Assembly: GCA_903922465.1 (NCBI GenBank)
Contig: CAIXTV010000022.1
Location: forward strand, 1 to 45,463
Direction: 5' to 3'
DNA from: an uncultured bacterium
GTDB taxonomy: Bacteria; Bacteroidota; Bacteroidia; Bacteroidales; CAIXTV01
DNA: 45,463 bases
A program made the translations under genes and the position numbers. Every line of letters starts with the position of its first letter. The first letter of the stretch is position 1. Below the pieces are notes generated by a model. That model did not search any database, had not been told where the DNA came from, and was given only the letters and a program-made list of their open reading frames with translations. Below are positions 16,947-26,703 of the stretch, in pieces.

Positions 16947-19241
16947 ATGCTTATGAAACTACGTCACTTTTTTCTATTTATAATTCTTTTAGGATTTAAT
17001 TTTCCTTTAGCCAATGCTCAAAGGGTTGGAGTTGTATTGAGTGGTGGAGGGGCAAAGGGTTTAGCTCATATTGGTTTATTAAGGGCTCTCGAAGATCAAG
17101 GCATTCGTATTGATTTTATTGCCGGTACTTCGGCAGGGGCTATCGTAGGTGGCTTATATGCCAGTGGATATTCACCTGATCAGATTGAGCAATTAGTTAC
17201 ATCTAAAGATTATGCTCGTTGGGCAAGTGGTGAGATTGAGGATAGTTATCTGTATTATTTCAAGCAGCAACGAAAAACGCCTTATTGGGTGCAAATGAAA
17301 TTTAATTATGATACAACTCTTAAATCGAAGCTTCCTACCAATTTTATCTCACCTTATCAAATGGATTTTGCCCTTTTGCAGCTATTTGCAGGGCCAAATG
17401 CAGCATGTAAAGGAAATTTCGATAGTTTGTTTGTCCCTTTTCGTTGTGTGGCAACCAAGGTTGAAACCAGCAAGGCTGTTGTGTTTCGCAATGGCGATGT
17501 GGGCGATGCTGTGAGGGCTTCGATGACTTATCCCATTTTCTTTAAACCTATTAAAGTGAATGGCGATTTGATGATGGACGGAGGCATCGTAAATAATTTC
17601 CCTGCTGATGTGATGTATGAAGACTTTAAGCCCGATGTGGTAATTGGGAGTAAAGCCGTGAGAGGTGATGTGCCGCCCGATGAGGACGATGTGTTTTCGC
17701 AAATTGAATGCGTGGTTATGGGGCAGACAAATTTTAATTTATATGCTGAAAAAAGTATTCTGATTTCGCCCAATCTGATTAGCAGTGGGGTGACAGATTT
17801 AACCTATCTGAAAAGAAATATCGACACTGCTTATGCCGAAACCATGCGCCGGATGCCTGAAATTAAAATGCTTGTGCACGATTCTATCAGCAAAAGTGAA
17901 ATTAGCATTAGGCGTGAAGCTTTCAATAAAAAGTGTCCGGCTATTGAAATTGATAATATTTTCATTAGTGGTTTAACCCGGATTCAATCGCTTTACATCA
18001 ATCGATTGCTGAAGCAACAGCAGACAAAAACAGGCATCAACGATGTAAAGAAAGAGTATTTTAAGTTGGTGGCCGATGATAAAATCGAATCGATTACCCC
18101 AAAGATGAAATATGATTTCGGAAAAGCTTCATATGATTTGTACCTCGAGGTAAAGAGGGATAAAAATCTGGTTGCACAGTTGGGTGGGAATCTTTCGTCG
18201 AGTTCGATGAACGAAATTATGTTGGAGTTGCGGTATAAATACCTAGGAGCAACCGCGAGTATGGTGGCTGCTAATGTATATTTCGGGAAGTTTTATAATT
18301 CGGGGCAAATTATGTGGAGGTTTGATTTTCCAAATAAAAATCCATTTTATTTTGAAACCGCTGTTACATATAATCAGTTCGATTATTTTTCGAGTTCTAC
18401 GCATTTTTATGAAGATAAAACCCCCTCTTTCTTAATCAAGTCAGAAACTTTGCTTCGTTTGAATGTTGGAATGCCAGCCACTAACAAAGGGAAACTCGAA
18501 CTGGGTGTTGTGGGAGGGTTTCTGAAAAATGAATATTATCAGACCAATTATTTTTCACGATCCGACATTGCTGATATGACCTATTTCAACGTGATTTCGC
18601 CATATCTTTTATTCGATATGAATTCGCTTAACGAACGTCAATATGCCTGGACGGGAATTCAGTTTCTTTCCGAATTTCGTTTTGTAGAAGCTATTGAGAA
18701 GACGGTACCGGGAACAACTTCGGCAAATCAAACAGTGAAAAGAAGTCAGCACGATGTGTTTCATTACAATTTGCAATATCTGAATTATCTTAAAAGTGTA
18801 GGGTTTTGGCATTTGGGTTTATATCTCGAAGGCTATCTTTCAAATCAAACTCTCATGGACAGTTATGCTTCGAGCATTTTGGTTTCGCCTGCATTTGCCC
18901 CTATTCCCGAAAGTAAAACCCTTTTTCTACGTCACTATATTGCCTATAATTATATAGCAGCAGGAATTAAAAACGATTTTATGCTTCGCAAGAAACTGCA
19001 TCTTCGACTAGAAGGGTTCCTTTTTCAGCCCTACAAAGAAATTGTTAGGCAAGCCGATAATACTGCCGAATTCGGGAAACCCTTTACTGATCGCTATTTT
19101 ATGGCTTCTTCGGCTTTGGTTTATCATACCCTTTTTGGTCCTTTGAGTTTAAGTGCGAATTATTACGATCGCAACGACGAACAATTTTCGTTTATGCTGA
19201 GCTTTGGTTTTACGATCTTTAATAGGAGGGCTTTGGAGTAG
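16947..19241 (+). CDS. Patatin-like phospholipase fused to an outer-membrane beta-barrel (type Vd autotransporter-like)
   Basis: The 764-residue protein has a signal peptide (about 1-25, ending ANAQ), then a patatin domain: oxyanion-hole LSGGGAKG (31-38), nucleophile S62 in GTSAG, and catalytic D211 in DGGIVNNFP. The Ser-Asp dyad is intact, so lipid acyl-hydrolase activity is expected. A short POTRA-like segment follows (about 335-400; IEIDNIFISGLTRIQSLYIN), then a C-terminal barrel of alternating aromatic strands ending in SFGFTIFNRRALE. This order, patatin-POTRA-barrel, is that of type Vd (PlpD-like) autotransporters. It probably acts on the cell surface on phospholipid. A second ATG at 16953 gives an equally good start. 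Confidence 0.9.
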   Translation: MLMKLRHFFLFIILLGFNFPLANAQRVGVVLSGGGAKGLAHIGLLRALEDQGIRIDFIAGTSAGAIVGGLYASGYSPDQIEQLVTSKDYARWASGEIEDSYLYYFKQQRKTPYWVQMKFNYDTTLKSKLPTNFISPYQMDFALLQLFAGPNAACKGNFDSLFVPFRCVATKVETSKAVVFRNGDVGDAVRASMTYPIFFKPIKVNGDLMMDGGIVNNFPADVMYEDFKPDVVIGSKAVRGDVPPDEDDVFSQIECVVMGQTNFNLYAEKSILISPNLISSGVTDLTYLKRNIDTAYAETMRRMPEIKMLVHDSISKSEISIRREAFNKKCPAIEIDNIFISGLTRIQSLYINRLLKQQQTKTGINDVKKEYFKLVADDKIESITPKMKYDFGKASYDLYLEVKRDKNLVAQLGGNLSSSSMNEIMLELRYKYLGATASMVAANVYFGKFYNSGQIMWRFDFPNKNPFYFETAVTYNQFDYFSSSTHFYEDKTPSFLIKSETLLRLNVGMPATNKGKLELGVVGGFLKNEYYQTNYFSRSDIADMTYFNVISPYLLFDMNSLNERQYAWTGIQFLSEFRFVEAIEKTVPGTTSANQTVKRSQHDVFHYNLQYLNYLKSVGFWHLGLYLEGYLSNQTLMDSYASSILVSPAFAPIPESKTLFLRHYIAYNYIAAGIKNDFMLRKKLHLRLEGFLFQPYKEIVRQADNTAEFGKPFTDRYFMASSALVYHTLFGPLSLSANYYDRNDEQFSFMLSFGFTIFNRRALE

Positions 19242-19307
19242 GAAAAACGATTTAAGAACAAGGATCAAAGTTTTTTGATTTACGATGTACTCCCCAAAAA
19301 CACAATT

Positions 19308-20126
19308 ATGATTAATAGATTTTTCACTTCACTGTTTATTGTTTTGCTTTTCTCTTTTTCCGCAAAAGCACAATCAAGTCCTGCTCTGATAAACGACCCT
19401 GATGGATTTACTTACATAAGAAGTGGTAAAGGAACCCATTTTGAATCGATTGGGAAAATAGAGAAAGATGAATTCTTTTACTGCGATTCTACTTTTATGG
19501 ATTGGTGGAAAGTGTATGTATTGAAATTGGATAAACAGTATCATTATAATCAGCTCGAAGGCTATGTGCATAAAAGCAGAGTTCAATTATTAAAAGATTT
19601 GTCCGATACTTCGCAAAAAAGTCTTATTAATAACACCCTTTCAGTTTTTAAAAAACAGGTAGAAATCAGGTTGGCTTTTTGGAATAAATATCATCAAAAT
19701 AAAAACAAGTGGAAAACATCTGCCGATAGTATTGCTTCAAATAAAGAATCTGAGAAATGCCAGTTTTATTCAGACTCAAAATATGACCCCATTTTAAATA
19801 TTATCCCTCAATATTTTTGCAAAACGAAAGACACATTAATGCTTCAGCTGTTTCTTGCAACGATGTGGGTTGATAATGGTTCGGCAAATGAATCGCCCTC
19901 TTATGCAATTGGTTTGTGTTTTGAATGTCAACCAGAGCTTGTAATTGGACTGATTAGTAAATTTAAAAGCAAATCAAAAAGAGATTTTTTTTATGATGAT
20001 ATTGAATTTGGTTTGGGAGATGCCCTCGATGTTGATGAGAACGGATATTCATCGAATAAGGAATATCCAAAGCTTAAAAAGAAACTTGATAATGCCCGGA
20101 AATACAAGTCTGCGCAACAGAAATAA
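19308..20126 (+). CDS. Secreted protein with bacterial SH3 domain
   Basis: The ATG at 19308 gives MINRFFTSLFIVLLFSFSAK followed by AQSS, a clear signal peptide. The frame is open further upstream only from a TTG at 19275, which I reject. Residues about 30-95 of the mature-side protein form an SH3b domain (DPDGFTYIRSGKGTHFESIG ... WWKVYV ... GYVHKSRV). The remaining ~170 residues are polar, with a cysteine-bearing middle (LCFECQPELVIGL), and I do not recognise a family. SH3b domains often bind cell-wall peptides, but here the role is unknown. It follows the patatin gene by 66 bp and may be co-transcribed. Its stop is 65 bp before the second 21-bp array. Confidence 0.8.
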   Translation: MINRFFTSLFIVLLFSFSAKAQSSPALINDPDGFTYIRSGKGTHFESIGKIEKDEFFYCDSTFMDWWKVYVLKLDKQYHYNQLEGYVHKSRVQLLKDLSDTSQKSLINNTLSVFKKQVEIRLAFWNKYHQNKNKWKTSADSIASNKESEKCQFYSDSKYDPILNIIPQYFCKTKDTLMLQLFLATMWVDNGSANESPSYAIGLCFECQPELVIGLISKFKSKSKRDFFYDDIEFGLGDALDVDENGYSSNKEYPKLKKKLDNARKYKSAQQK

Positions 20127-20191
20127 AGAGAATTGACAACATATCAAAAGTTATCAAATCTAACATCCATAATATCAGGCTACAAGAATTT

Positions 20192-20337
20192 CATCTCAAG
20201 CTTCGGATGCTCCATCTCAAGCTCCGGATGCTCCATCTCAAGCTCCAGATGCTCCATCTCAAGCTTCGGATGCTCCATCTCAAGCTTCGAGAGCCCATCT
20301 CAAACCTTACGAAGTCCATCTCAAGCTATAATATTTC
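20192..20337 (+). repeat. Array 2: seven 21-bp tandem units
   Basis: Units start at 20192, 20213, 20234, 20255, 20276, 20296 and 20317; all are 21 bp except the fifth, which is 20 bp. The first four are almost identical, approximately CATCTCAAGCTTCGGATGCT plus C; the last three are eroded. Read in another register the unit is CTCCATCTCAAGnnn..., sharing the pattern CTnCATnnnAAG with array 1. All three forward frames stay open over the four best units. There are no spacers between units, so it is not CRISPR. Confidence 0.92.
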
Positions 20338-20521
20338 ACTTACAGAAGGTCAGTTTTTTGAAGGAAACACTTTCGTTTTTAAAATACATTCTATGAGTAA
20401 GGATTCATTAACATTATCTTGTCTTAAAGTTAATCCTCTTCACAAAACGTATAAATTAAAGGAATTAAAAAAGTTGGATAAAAAAACTAAGGTTGGAGAA
20501 AGAGTTTATTTAAAGCAGTGA
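20338..20521 (+). pseudogene. Possible ORF remnant after array 2
   Basis: One frame continues from the array and ends at the TGA of 20519-20521. The part after the array encodes ISLTEGQFFEGNTFVFKIHS and then about 40 residues ending GERVYLKQ, with codon use that looks coding. The only ATGs are inside the array or internal (20393), so no complete gene is evident. It may be the tail of a gene disrupted by array growth or an unrelated relic. From 20522 to 20713 I see nothing. Confidence 0.35.
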
Positions 20522-20713
20522 AAGGAAATGTATTGAATTCTCATATTCCCTTTTATACTCTCCTAAAACATCATAAATCATAAATTGTTAATTGATGTTC
20601 CTAAATCAATTTCCAACTCCCCTTTCACTGCATATTTCTCCCCTCCCAACAGCATTTCCATTTATAAAATTATGAAAAACATTAAATTCAATTGCTATTA
20701 AACCAAATTTCTT

Positions 20714-20721
20714 TATTTTTG
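20714..20721 (+). promoter_or_regulatory. Putative -7 box for the DUF349 gene
   Basis: TATTTTTG matches TAnnTTTG, giving a leader of about 100 nt before the ATG at 20827. Confidence 0.5.
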
Positions 20722-20826
20722 CCTCCTATTTGAAAAACAAATATATGTAATCTATGTAATGAAGTCCGACCACAAATCGAATTTCTGGATCTGTCAACAA
20801 TTAATTAAATTAATCTTATTACCTTT

Positions 20827-23202
20827 ATGGAAAACAAATTAGAAAACGAACAACTCCCTGAAGAAAATAACAACTTACAGGAAGTCAGTTCAACAGAAGC
20901 TCAACATCAAACTGAAACTATTTCAGAAGAAACCTTCGGGAATCCCGAAAATGAAACCATCATCACAGCCCTAGAGGAAATGCCGGAAGTGGCAGTATCC
21001 GAAAATGTTTCAACAGAAATTACTGTTGAAGATGTTAAACCAGAAACATTTGAAGAAAATGTAAACGAGGGAAACCCTATTGAACAGCCCGTCGAAATGA
21101 TGGAAGTTGCCATGGAAATTCCTGAAACAACCGCAGAGATGCCTGCAGAAGAAGTTTTGGCCGAAACAATTGTTGTAGAAGCCATCGAACCGCCAGCCGA
21201 AATAATGGAAGTTGCAATTGAAGCACCACAAACCATTGCTGAGGAATCAACAGAAACTATCCATGAAGCAGCAATTGAAATGATTGAAGCTCCTATGGAA
21301 GCTCAGGCAGTAGTTGCTGAAACAATTGCCAAAGAAGAAATGCCAATCGACGAACCTATGATTACTGCCGAAACTTCAGTTCAGGCAATAGAAATGCTCG
21401 CCGAAATCAACAGCATTCAGGAAGAAATCCTCGAAGAAACCGAAGAAGAAATCCTCGACGAAACTAAAGATGAAACCACCGAAGAAGATTTAAACACCCT
21501 CTCACGTGAGCATTTAGTGGAATTGCTAGAAAACGTTGTGAAAACCGATGATATCAATTCGGTGAAAAACAAAGTTGCTCTCATAAAAGTTGCTTTCCTG
21601 AAAATTAATAAAGAAGAAAAATCACAAAAATATAATGCCTTTATTGCTGAAGGTGGCAATAATGATGATTACGACAAATCCGACGACATTTTGGAAGATC
21701 GCTTCCATGCCGCTTTTGCCGTTTATAAAGAAAAGAAAGCCATATTCAATGATGGCCAAGAAAAAGTTAAAGTAAAAAATCTTGAAGCAAAAAATCTTAT
21801 ACTCGAGCAACTTAAAGTGTTGATTGATTCAGAAGAAACCCTAAAGAAAACTTACGATGAGTTTACTTCACTTCAAGAAAAATGGAAAGATATCGGTATG
21901 GTACCTCAAGGTGAGGTTACCAACCTTTGGCACACCTATCATTATTTGGTTGAAAAGTTCTTTGATAAAATCAAAATCAATAAAGAACTCAAAGATCTCG
22001 ACTTAAAGAAAAATCTGGAACAAAAAATGATACTCTGCGAAAAAACAGAGGAATTATTAATAGAGCCTTCAACCCTAAAAGCTTTTCAAGCACTTCAAAA
22101 ATATCACGAAGAATGGAAAGAAATTGGGCCTGTTCCTATGGATAAGAAGGATGAAATTTGGGATCGCTTTAAAACAGCAACCGATAAAATCAATAAAGAC
22201 CGTCAGGAGTTTTATGATCAACAGTATGCTGAACAAGAAAATAATTATTTAGCTAAAGTTGCCCTTTGCGAAAAAATTGAATCGATGATAGGCGCCGAAA
22301 GCACCAAACTTAATCAATGGCAAGCACAAAACAATGAAGCTAACGACCTGATTAAAATATGGAGAAGCCTCGGACCAGCACCAAAAAAACTCAATAATGA
22401 AATTTGGGAACGCTTCCGCAATGCACTCGAAACTTTCTTCTCATCAAAAAAAGATTATTTTGGTAAAATTAAAGATGAGCAAGTAAATAACTATAATCTG
22501 AAACTCGATCTTTGTGCACAAGCCGAAGCTGTGAAAAACAGTCAGGATTGGCGCAATACAACAGAGCAATTAATTCGCCTACAAGGCGAATGGAAGAAAA
22601 TTGGGCCTGTTCCTCGTCGTTATGCCGAAATAGTTTGGAAACGCTTTAGAGGCGCTAGTGATGAATTTTTCCAGACAAAAACAGAGTTCTTTAAGCACAT
22701 TAAGCAACATGAAGACGAAAACCTCAAGAAAAAACTCGAATTAATTCAAAAAATCGATGAATTTCAATTTGGTAACGACAGAAGCGAAAATCTCAATATT
22801 CTAAAAGATTTCCAACGCGAATGGTCTGAAATCGGACATGTTCCCATGAGTGAAAAAGATAGTCTTCATGTGAAATTCCGCACTTCAATTAATGTTCAAC
22901 TTGATAAACTTAAAATTAACTCGGTAGAAATTAAATCTCAAGAGTTCAAACATCGTGTTGAGGATATGAAAAACAGTCCAAATGCTAAGTTTGATATCAT
23001 CCGCGAAAAGAATGCTCTTGCGCTGAAAATTCAGAAAATCAAAGACGATATAAATCTCTGGGAAAACAATATTGGCTTCTTAGCTTCTTCAAAAAAGGCA
23101 GATTTGCTAAAAGAAGAATTTTTAAATAAGATTCAGAAATCGAAAGACGAAGTTAATTTCCTCGAAGTTAAACTGAAATATTTGAAGAATAACTCTAATT
23201 AG
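20827..23202 (+). CDS. DUF349 domain-containing protein
   Basis: The 791-residue protein has no signal peptide. Residues 1-225 are a very acidic, low-complexity region built from loosely repeated glutamate/methionine/proline phrases such as PAEIMEVAIEAPQTIAEES. From about 330 to 700 come five DUF349 repeats, recognised by EWKEIGPVPMDKKDEIWDRF-like cores (LQEKWKDIGMVP, YHEEWKEIGPVP, IWRSLGPAP, LQGEWKKIGPVP, FQREWSEIGHVP), each followed by a basic helix. The C-terminus (about 730-791) is coiled coil. DUF349 proteins are widespread in Bacteroidota as cytoplasmic helical proteins of unknown function. It is monocistronic and ends in a strong hairpin at 23222-23253. Confidence 0.9.
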   Translation: MENKLENEQLPEENNNLQEVSSTEAQHQTETISEETFGNPENETIITALEEMPEVAVSENVSTEITVEDVKPETFEENVNEGNPIEQPVEMMEVAMEIPETTAEMPAEEVLAETIVVEAIEPPAEIMEVAIEAPQTIAEESTETIHEAAIEMIEAPMEAQAVVAETIAKEEMPIDEPMITAETSVQAIEMLAEINSIQEEILEETEEEILDETKDETTEEDLNTLSREHLVELLENVVKTDDINSVKNKVALIKVAFLKINKEEKSQKYNAFIAEGGNNDDYDKSDDILEDRFHAAFAVYKEKKAIFNDGQEKVKVKNLEAKNLILEQLKVLIDSEETLKKTYDEFTSLQEKWKDIGMVPQGEVTNLWHTYHYLVEKFFDKIKINKELKDLDLKKNLEQKMILCEKTEELLIEPSTLKAFQALQKYHEEWKEIGPVPMDKKDEIWDRFKTATDKINKDRQEFYDQQYAEQENNYLAKVALCEKIESMIGAESTKLNQWQAQNNEANDLIKIWRSLGPAPKKLNNEIWERFRNALETFFSSKKDYFGKIKDEQVNNYNLKLDLCAQAEAVKNSQDWRNTTEQLIRLQGEWKKIGPVPRRYAEIVWKRFRGASDEFFQTKTEFFKHIKQHEDENLKKKLELIQKIDEFQFGNDRSENLNILKDFQREWSEIGHVPMSEKDSLHVKFRTSINVQLDKLKINSVEIKSQEFKHRVEDMKNSPNAKFDIIREKNALALKIQKIKDDINLWENNIGFLASSKKADLLKEEFLNKIQKSKDEVNFLEVKLKYLKNNSN

Positions 23203-23221
23203 ACCAAACTCCAAATCATAA

Positions 23222-23253
23222 AAAAAAGAGTAGCTAAACGGCTACTCTTTTTT
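23222..23253. terminator. Bidirectional rho-independent terminator
   Basis: A perfect 13-bp stem, AAAAAAGAGTAGC with its inverse at 23241-23253, closes a six-base loop. T-runs occur on both strands. It lies between the convergent DUF349 and alkaline phosphatase genes. Confidence 0.88.
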
Positions 23254-23274
23254 GTTTCTATATGTTTGGAGAAT

Positions 23275-24675
23275 TTACTTTCTCCTTGGCAGAATACCCA
23301 AGCCTAATTGACGGGCAATATATTTTGCAACATCAGTGTTGTCAATAACTCCAGTTAAACGGTCGTTATAGGGATGATACATTCCAAGGAAGACATCTTC
23401 TCCTGTATGCCCATGAGTAGTCCAGCCTACATATGATTCCCAGCTAAGCTTTCCTGTGAGGAAATACCTAATTTCGCTCAGACATGAATCTTTTTTCAAA
23501 GAGTTGTTTTTTGCAAATATGAGAGTGTTGAAAATGTTTTCGGCCTCATCTTTATATAATGAAATATAATATTCCTTCTTTATAAATGAAATGATGGCGA
23601 TAACGGCAGGTATGGTCTCTTGAGTTGAGTCAATATTCTTAAATAAATTCTCTACCACCCATGAAGCTGAATGTTGTGCTGTTTTTAATGGGGCAATGAT
23701 TTTGTCTTTTATCTTAAGTTCATCATAAAAACTATTACTATTGGTGTTTCCTATAGAAATTCCTCCATTCCCATGATCAGGGCAAACGATAACTACTGTG
23801 TTTTTATTACTTTTAGCATATTTAAGACAAACACCCACTGCTTTATCAAAAGCAATGAAATCGGTAACGGCGGCTTTAGGGTCATTCGAATGCGCAGCCC
23901 AATCTATTTGACTTCCTTCCACCATTAAGAAAAATCCTTTAGGGTTTTTCGATAAAATTTCAATAGCCTTTTGCGCCATTTCTGATAGGGAGGGCTCTTT
24001 GGTCGTGTCTCTGTCGCAATCGAATGACAAATATTTATTGCTGTTTTGCCAGTTATTAAATAAACCCCAAACAGGTTTATCTCTGAATGCAAGGCTGCCG
24101 AGAGATTTAAAGCTATTGTAATTTGAAATAAAAGTAAATTTCGAAGTGTCTTTTAACCTGAATTCTAATTTGCTTTCAAGAATATTGCGATAACCCCCAG
24201 TGAAAACAACATCAGGCGAGTTATTGATAAACTGATGACTTAAAGTATCATAAGCTTCTCTGTCGAAATAATGACAAACAAAGTCTGCAGGAGTGGCATG
24301 TGGAAACTGACAAGTAGCAACAATGCCTGTTGACATTCCTTTCAACTTCGATAGTTCCAAAACAGACCAGAGGGGTGCTTTTGAAGAATCAACTCCAATA
24401 TATCCACTTTTGGTTTTTTCTCCGGTAGCATAAGCTGTAGAAGATGGAGCCGAATCAGTTATTTTATTCTCAACAGAATGGGTTTTCACCAAGCCACAAA
24501 TAATTTCATCTACAGCTAAAGCCTGATTGTTTTGATACCAACGCGATAATGTAATGATATCAGCACTTGTCCCGTCAGGAATTAAGATGATTACATTCTT
24601 GATATTTTGCTGAGCAAAAATGGAATGAGAAAAAATGAAAAGAACGGTTAGAAATAGAAATTTCTTTATTTGCAT
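23275..24675 (-). CDS. Alkaline phosphatase
   Basis: The ATG at 24675 gives MQIKKFLFLTVLFIFSHSIF and AQQ, a clear signal peptide; an upstream in-frame TTG at 24708 is rejected. The 466-residue protein has the PhoA-superfamily motifs: metal-binding PDGTSA, nucleophile serine in TDSAPSSTAYATG, VEGSQIDWAAHSND, PDHGNGG, and TTHGHTGEDVFLG near the C-terminus. These supply the two-zinc site and the phosphoserine. It should hydrolyse phosphomonoesters in the periplasm. Family length is normal. It is downstream of purC on the same strand with a 73-bp gap, and ends at a shared terminator. No Pho-box-like element was recognised. Confidence 0.94.
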   Translation of the reverse strand: MQIKKFLFLTVLFIFSHSIFAQQNIKNVIILIPDGTSADIITLSRWYQNNQALAVDEIICGLVKTHSVENKITDSAPSSTAYATGEKTKSGYIGVDSSKAPLWSVLELSKLKGMSTGIVATCQFPHATPADFVCHYFDREAYDTLSHQFINNSPDVVFTGGYRNILESKLEFRLKDTSKFTFISNYNSFKSLGSLAFRDKPVWGLFNNWQNSNKYLSFDCDRDTTKEPSLSEMAQKAIEILSKNPKGFFLMVEGSQIDWAAHSNDPKAAVTDFIAFDKAVGVCLKYAKSNKNTVVIVCPDHGNGGISIGNTNSNSFYDELKIKDKIIAPLKTAQHSASWVVENLFKNIDSTQETIPAVIAIISFIKKEYYISLYKDEAENIFNTLIFAKNNSLKKDSCLSEIRYFLTGKLSWESYVGWTTHGHTGEDVFLGMYHPYNDRLTGVIDNTDVAKYIARQLGLGILPRRK

Positions 24676-24748
24676 AAGGTTTAAATTAATTGGAGAACGG
24701 TGTTTCAAAGAAACAAAAGAGTGAGAGGAAAGTTTGAAAAGGAGAAAT

Positions 24749-25699
24749 TTATAGTTTACCTAATGCGTCAAGAATATTATTTTCTATTCTATGCAACAAA
24801 GCATCGCTTGAAGGGGAAGCAATGAACTCTTTACCCGTAATTTGTTCGAAAAGCTCAATATACCTCTCCGAAACTTGTTTCACAAAAGCATCATCCATTT
24901 CAGGAACTGTTTGACCATCTTTCCCTTGGAAGTTTCTTTCGATTAACCACTCTCTTACAAACTCTTTCGAAAGTTGACGTTGAGGTAAGTTTTGATTTTG
25001 CCTATCTTGATATCCTTCTTTATAGAAATAGCGTGAAGAATCGGGAGTATGAATTTCATCAATCAGAATAATTTCATCGTCTTTTTTGCCAAACTCATAT
25101 TTGGTGTCCACTAATATCAAATCTTGTTGAGCAGCCATTTGAGTTCCTCTTTCAAATAAGGCATAAGTGTATTTCTCCATTAATTCATAATCCTCCTTCG
25201 AAATGAGTCTCAAATGAAGAATTTCTTCTTTAGAAATATCTTCATCATGACCTATATCCTCTTTCGTAGTAGGTGTAATAATAGGACTGGGGAATTTATC
25301 ATTTTCTTTCATTCCGTCGGGCATGACAACACCGCAAAGCATACGTTTGCCTTCTTTATATTCGCGCCAAGCATGTCCAGAAAGATACCCCCGAATAACC
25401 ATTTCTATAGGGAATGGTTTGCAAAAACTTCCTATGCTTACCATGGGGTCGCATTCAATGAGTTTCCAATTGGGGACAATGTCGCGGGTTGCGTCTAAGA
25501 ACAGCGATGCGATTTGATTAAGTACCTGGCCTTTGTATGGAATGCCTTTGGGAAGCACTACATCAAATGCAGAAATTCTATCGCTTACAATCATCACCAT
25601 GTAAGTGTTGTCAATTGTGTAAACATCCCTAACCTTGCCTTTATAAAAAGCCGTTTGATTAGGGAAGGAAAACGAAGTATTTGTAATTGCTTGTATCAT
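24749..25699 (-). CDS. purC: Phosphoribosylaminoimidazole-succinocarboxamide synthase (SAICAR synthetase)
   Basis: The 316-residue protein has the family motifs [13 protein letters not shown] (phosphate-binding K-G-K-V-R-D), [32 protein letters not shown] and [10 protein letters not shown], and [13 protein letters not shown]. It ligates aspartate to CAIR with ATP in de novo purine synthesis. It is longer than the ~240-residue enterobacterial enzyme and matches the longer form common in Bacteroidota. It starts four bases after the phoH stop and is clearly in one operon with it. Confidence 0.97.
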   Translation of the reverse strand: MIQAITNTSFSFPNQTAFYKGKVRDVYTIDNTYMVMIVSDRISAFDVVLPKGIPYKGQVLNQIASLFLDATRDIVPNWKLIECDPMVSIGSFCKPFPIEMVIRGYLSGHAWREYKEGKRMLCGVVMPDGMKENDKFPSPIITPTTKEDIGHDEDISKEEILHLRLISKEDYELMEKYTYALFERGTQMAAQQDLILVDTKYEFGKKDDEIILIDEIHTPDSSRYFYKEGYQDRQNQNLPQRQLSKEFVREWLIERNFQGKDGQTVPEMDDAFVKQVSERYIELFEQITGKEFIASPSSDALLHRIENNILDALGKL

Positions 25700-25703
25700 A
25701 ATT

Positions 25704-26651
25704 TTATATTTGATTTTTTTGAAATGCGTATATTATTTTGCGAACCAATTTGTGACGAACAACATCTTTTTCGTCGAGGGTAATAAATCCAATCCCTTCG
25801 ATGTTTTTAAGTAAATCAACGGCTATAGTAAGGCCTGAAGGTTGGTTCTTTGGTAAATCTATTTGCGTGACATCTCCCGTAACAATGAACTTTGCCGATT
25901 TTCCCATGCGAGTTAAAAACATTTTCAATTGATTTTGACTGGCATTTTGTGCTTCATCTAATATTACAAAGGCATTATCGAGGGTTCTTCCACGCATAAA
26001 TGCCAGAGGGGCAATTTCAATAGTTCCGTCTTCGAAATAGGAAAGAAGTTTTGCCGAAGGAATCATATCGCGTAATGCATCATAAAGAGGTTGCATGTAA
26101 GGGTCTAACTTTTCCCTTAAATCACCCGGAAGAAAACCGAGGTTTTCACCTGCTTCAACAGCGGGTCGGGTAAGGATAATCCTTCTGACCTGTTTGTTCC
26201 TTAAGGCCCTAACGGCAATAGCAACGGCAGTGTATGTTTTTCCGGTTCCTGCTGGGCCTATAGCAAATACCAAATCGTTTTCTTCAGCAATGTCAACTAA
26301 CTTTTGTTGATTAGGAGTGATAGCTTTAATCAGCAAGCCATTTCTTCCGTGCACCAACACCCCGTTTGTTTCGCTTTCTTGTGAGAAATCGCCTGCATTA
26401 TCCATCTCATTTAATGAAACAATGTCACTTTCAGTAAGCTTGCCGAATTTCTCGAAATGAAGAAGCATCATTGCGAATTTATTTTCAAATAATTCAATTT
26501 CAGCAGCAGCACCTGTCACTTTTATGTCGTTTCCGCGTGCAACAAGTTTGAGCTTCGGAAAGATTTTTTGCATTAAAAGAAGATTGCTGTTGTAGATTCC
26601 GAAAATCTCTAGGGGATTAACGTTTTCTAAGGTAAAAGTTTTTTCTGTCAT
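25704..26651 (-). CDS. PhoH family ATPase
   Basis: From the ATG at 26651 ([18 protein letters not shown]) the protein has 315 residues. A TTG at 26669 is the only longer start, and it coincides with the predicted transcription start, so I chose the ATG. A KH-like N-terminal part ([17 protein letters not shown]) precedes the ATPase domain with Walker A GPAGTGKT (132-139), [20 protein letters not shown], and Walker [13 protein letters not shown], then [13 protein letters not shown]. PhoH-like proteins are cytoplasmic NTPases linked to RNA metabolism. The gene is first in a phoH-purC operon and diverges from pdxJ. Confidence 0.94.
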   Translation of the reverse strand: MTEKTFTLENVNPLEIFGIYNSNLLLMQKIFPKLKLVARGNDIKVTGAAAEIELFENKFAMMLLHFEKFGKLTESDIVSLNEMDNAGDFSQESETNGVLVHGRNGLLIKAITPNQQKLVDIAEENDLVFAIGPAGTGKTYTAVAIAVRALRNKQVRRIILTRPAVEAGENLGFLPGDLREKLDPYMQPLYDALRDMIPSAKLLSYFEDGTIEIAPLAFMRGRTLDNAFVILDEAQNASQNQLKMFLTRMGKSAKFIVTGDVTQIDLPKNQPSGLTIAVDLLKNIEGIGFITLDEKDVVRHKLVRKIIYAFQKNQI

Positions 26652-26673
26652 CAGTAAGTTTTGATTCAAGTAT

Positions 26674-26681
26674 CAAAAGTA
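26674..26681 (-). promoter_or_regulatory. Putative -7 box for phoH-purC
   Basis: The minus strand reads TACTTTTG. Start of transcription at about 26669 leaves an 18-nt leader to the ATG at 26651. Confidence 0.5.
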
Positions 26682-26703
26682 TAGAATTCTGTTGAAATAA
26701 TAG

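Noticed and set aside
20192-20337. Possible CRISPR array
   Set aside because: Units are directly adjacent without spacers, only 21 bp long, and no cas gene is nearby. The same applies to 2365-2637 and 29431-29690.
20133-20396. 87-residue ORF of Ser/Ile/Gly/Cys repeats
   Set aside because: It is one of three open frames over the 21-bp units and starts at a non-ATG codon.
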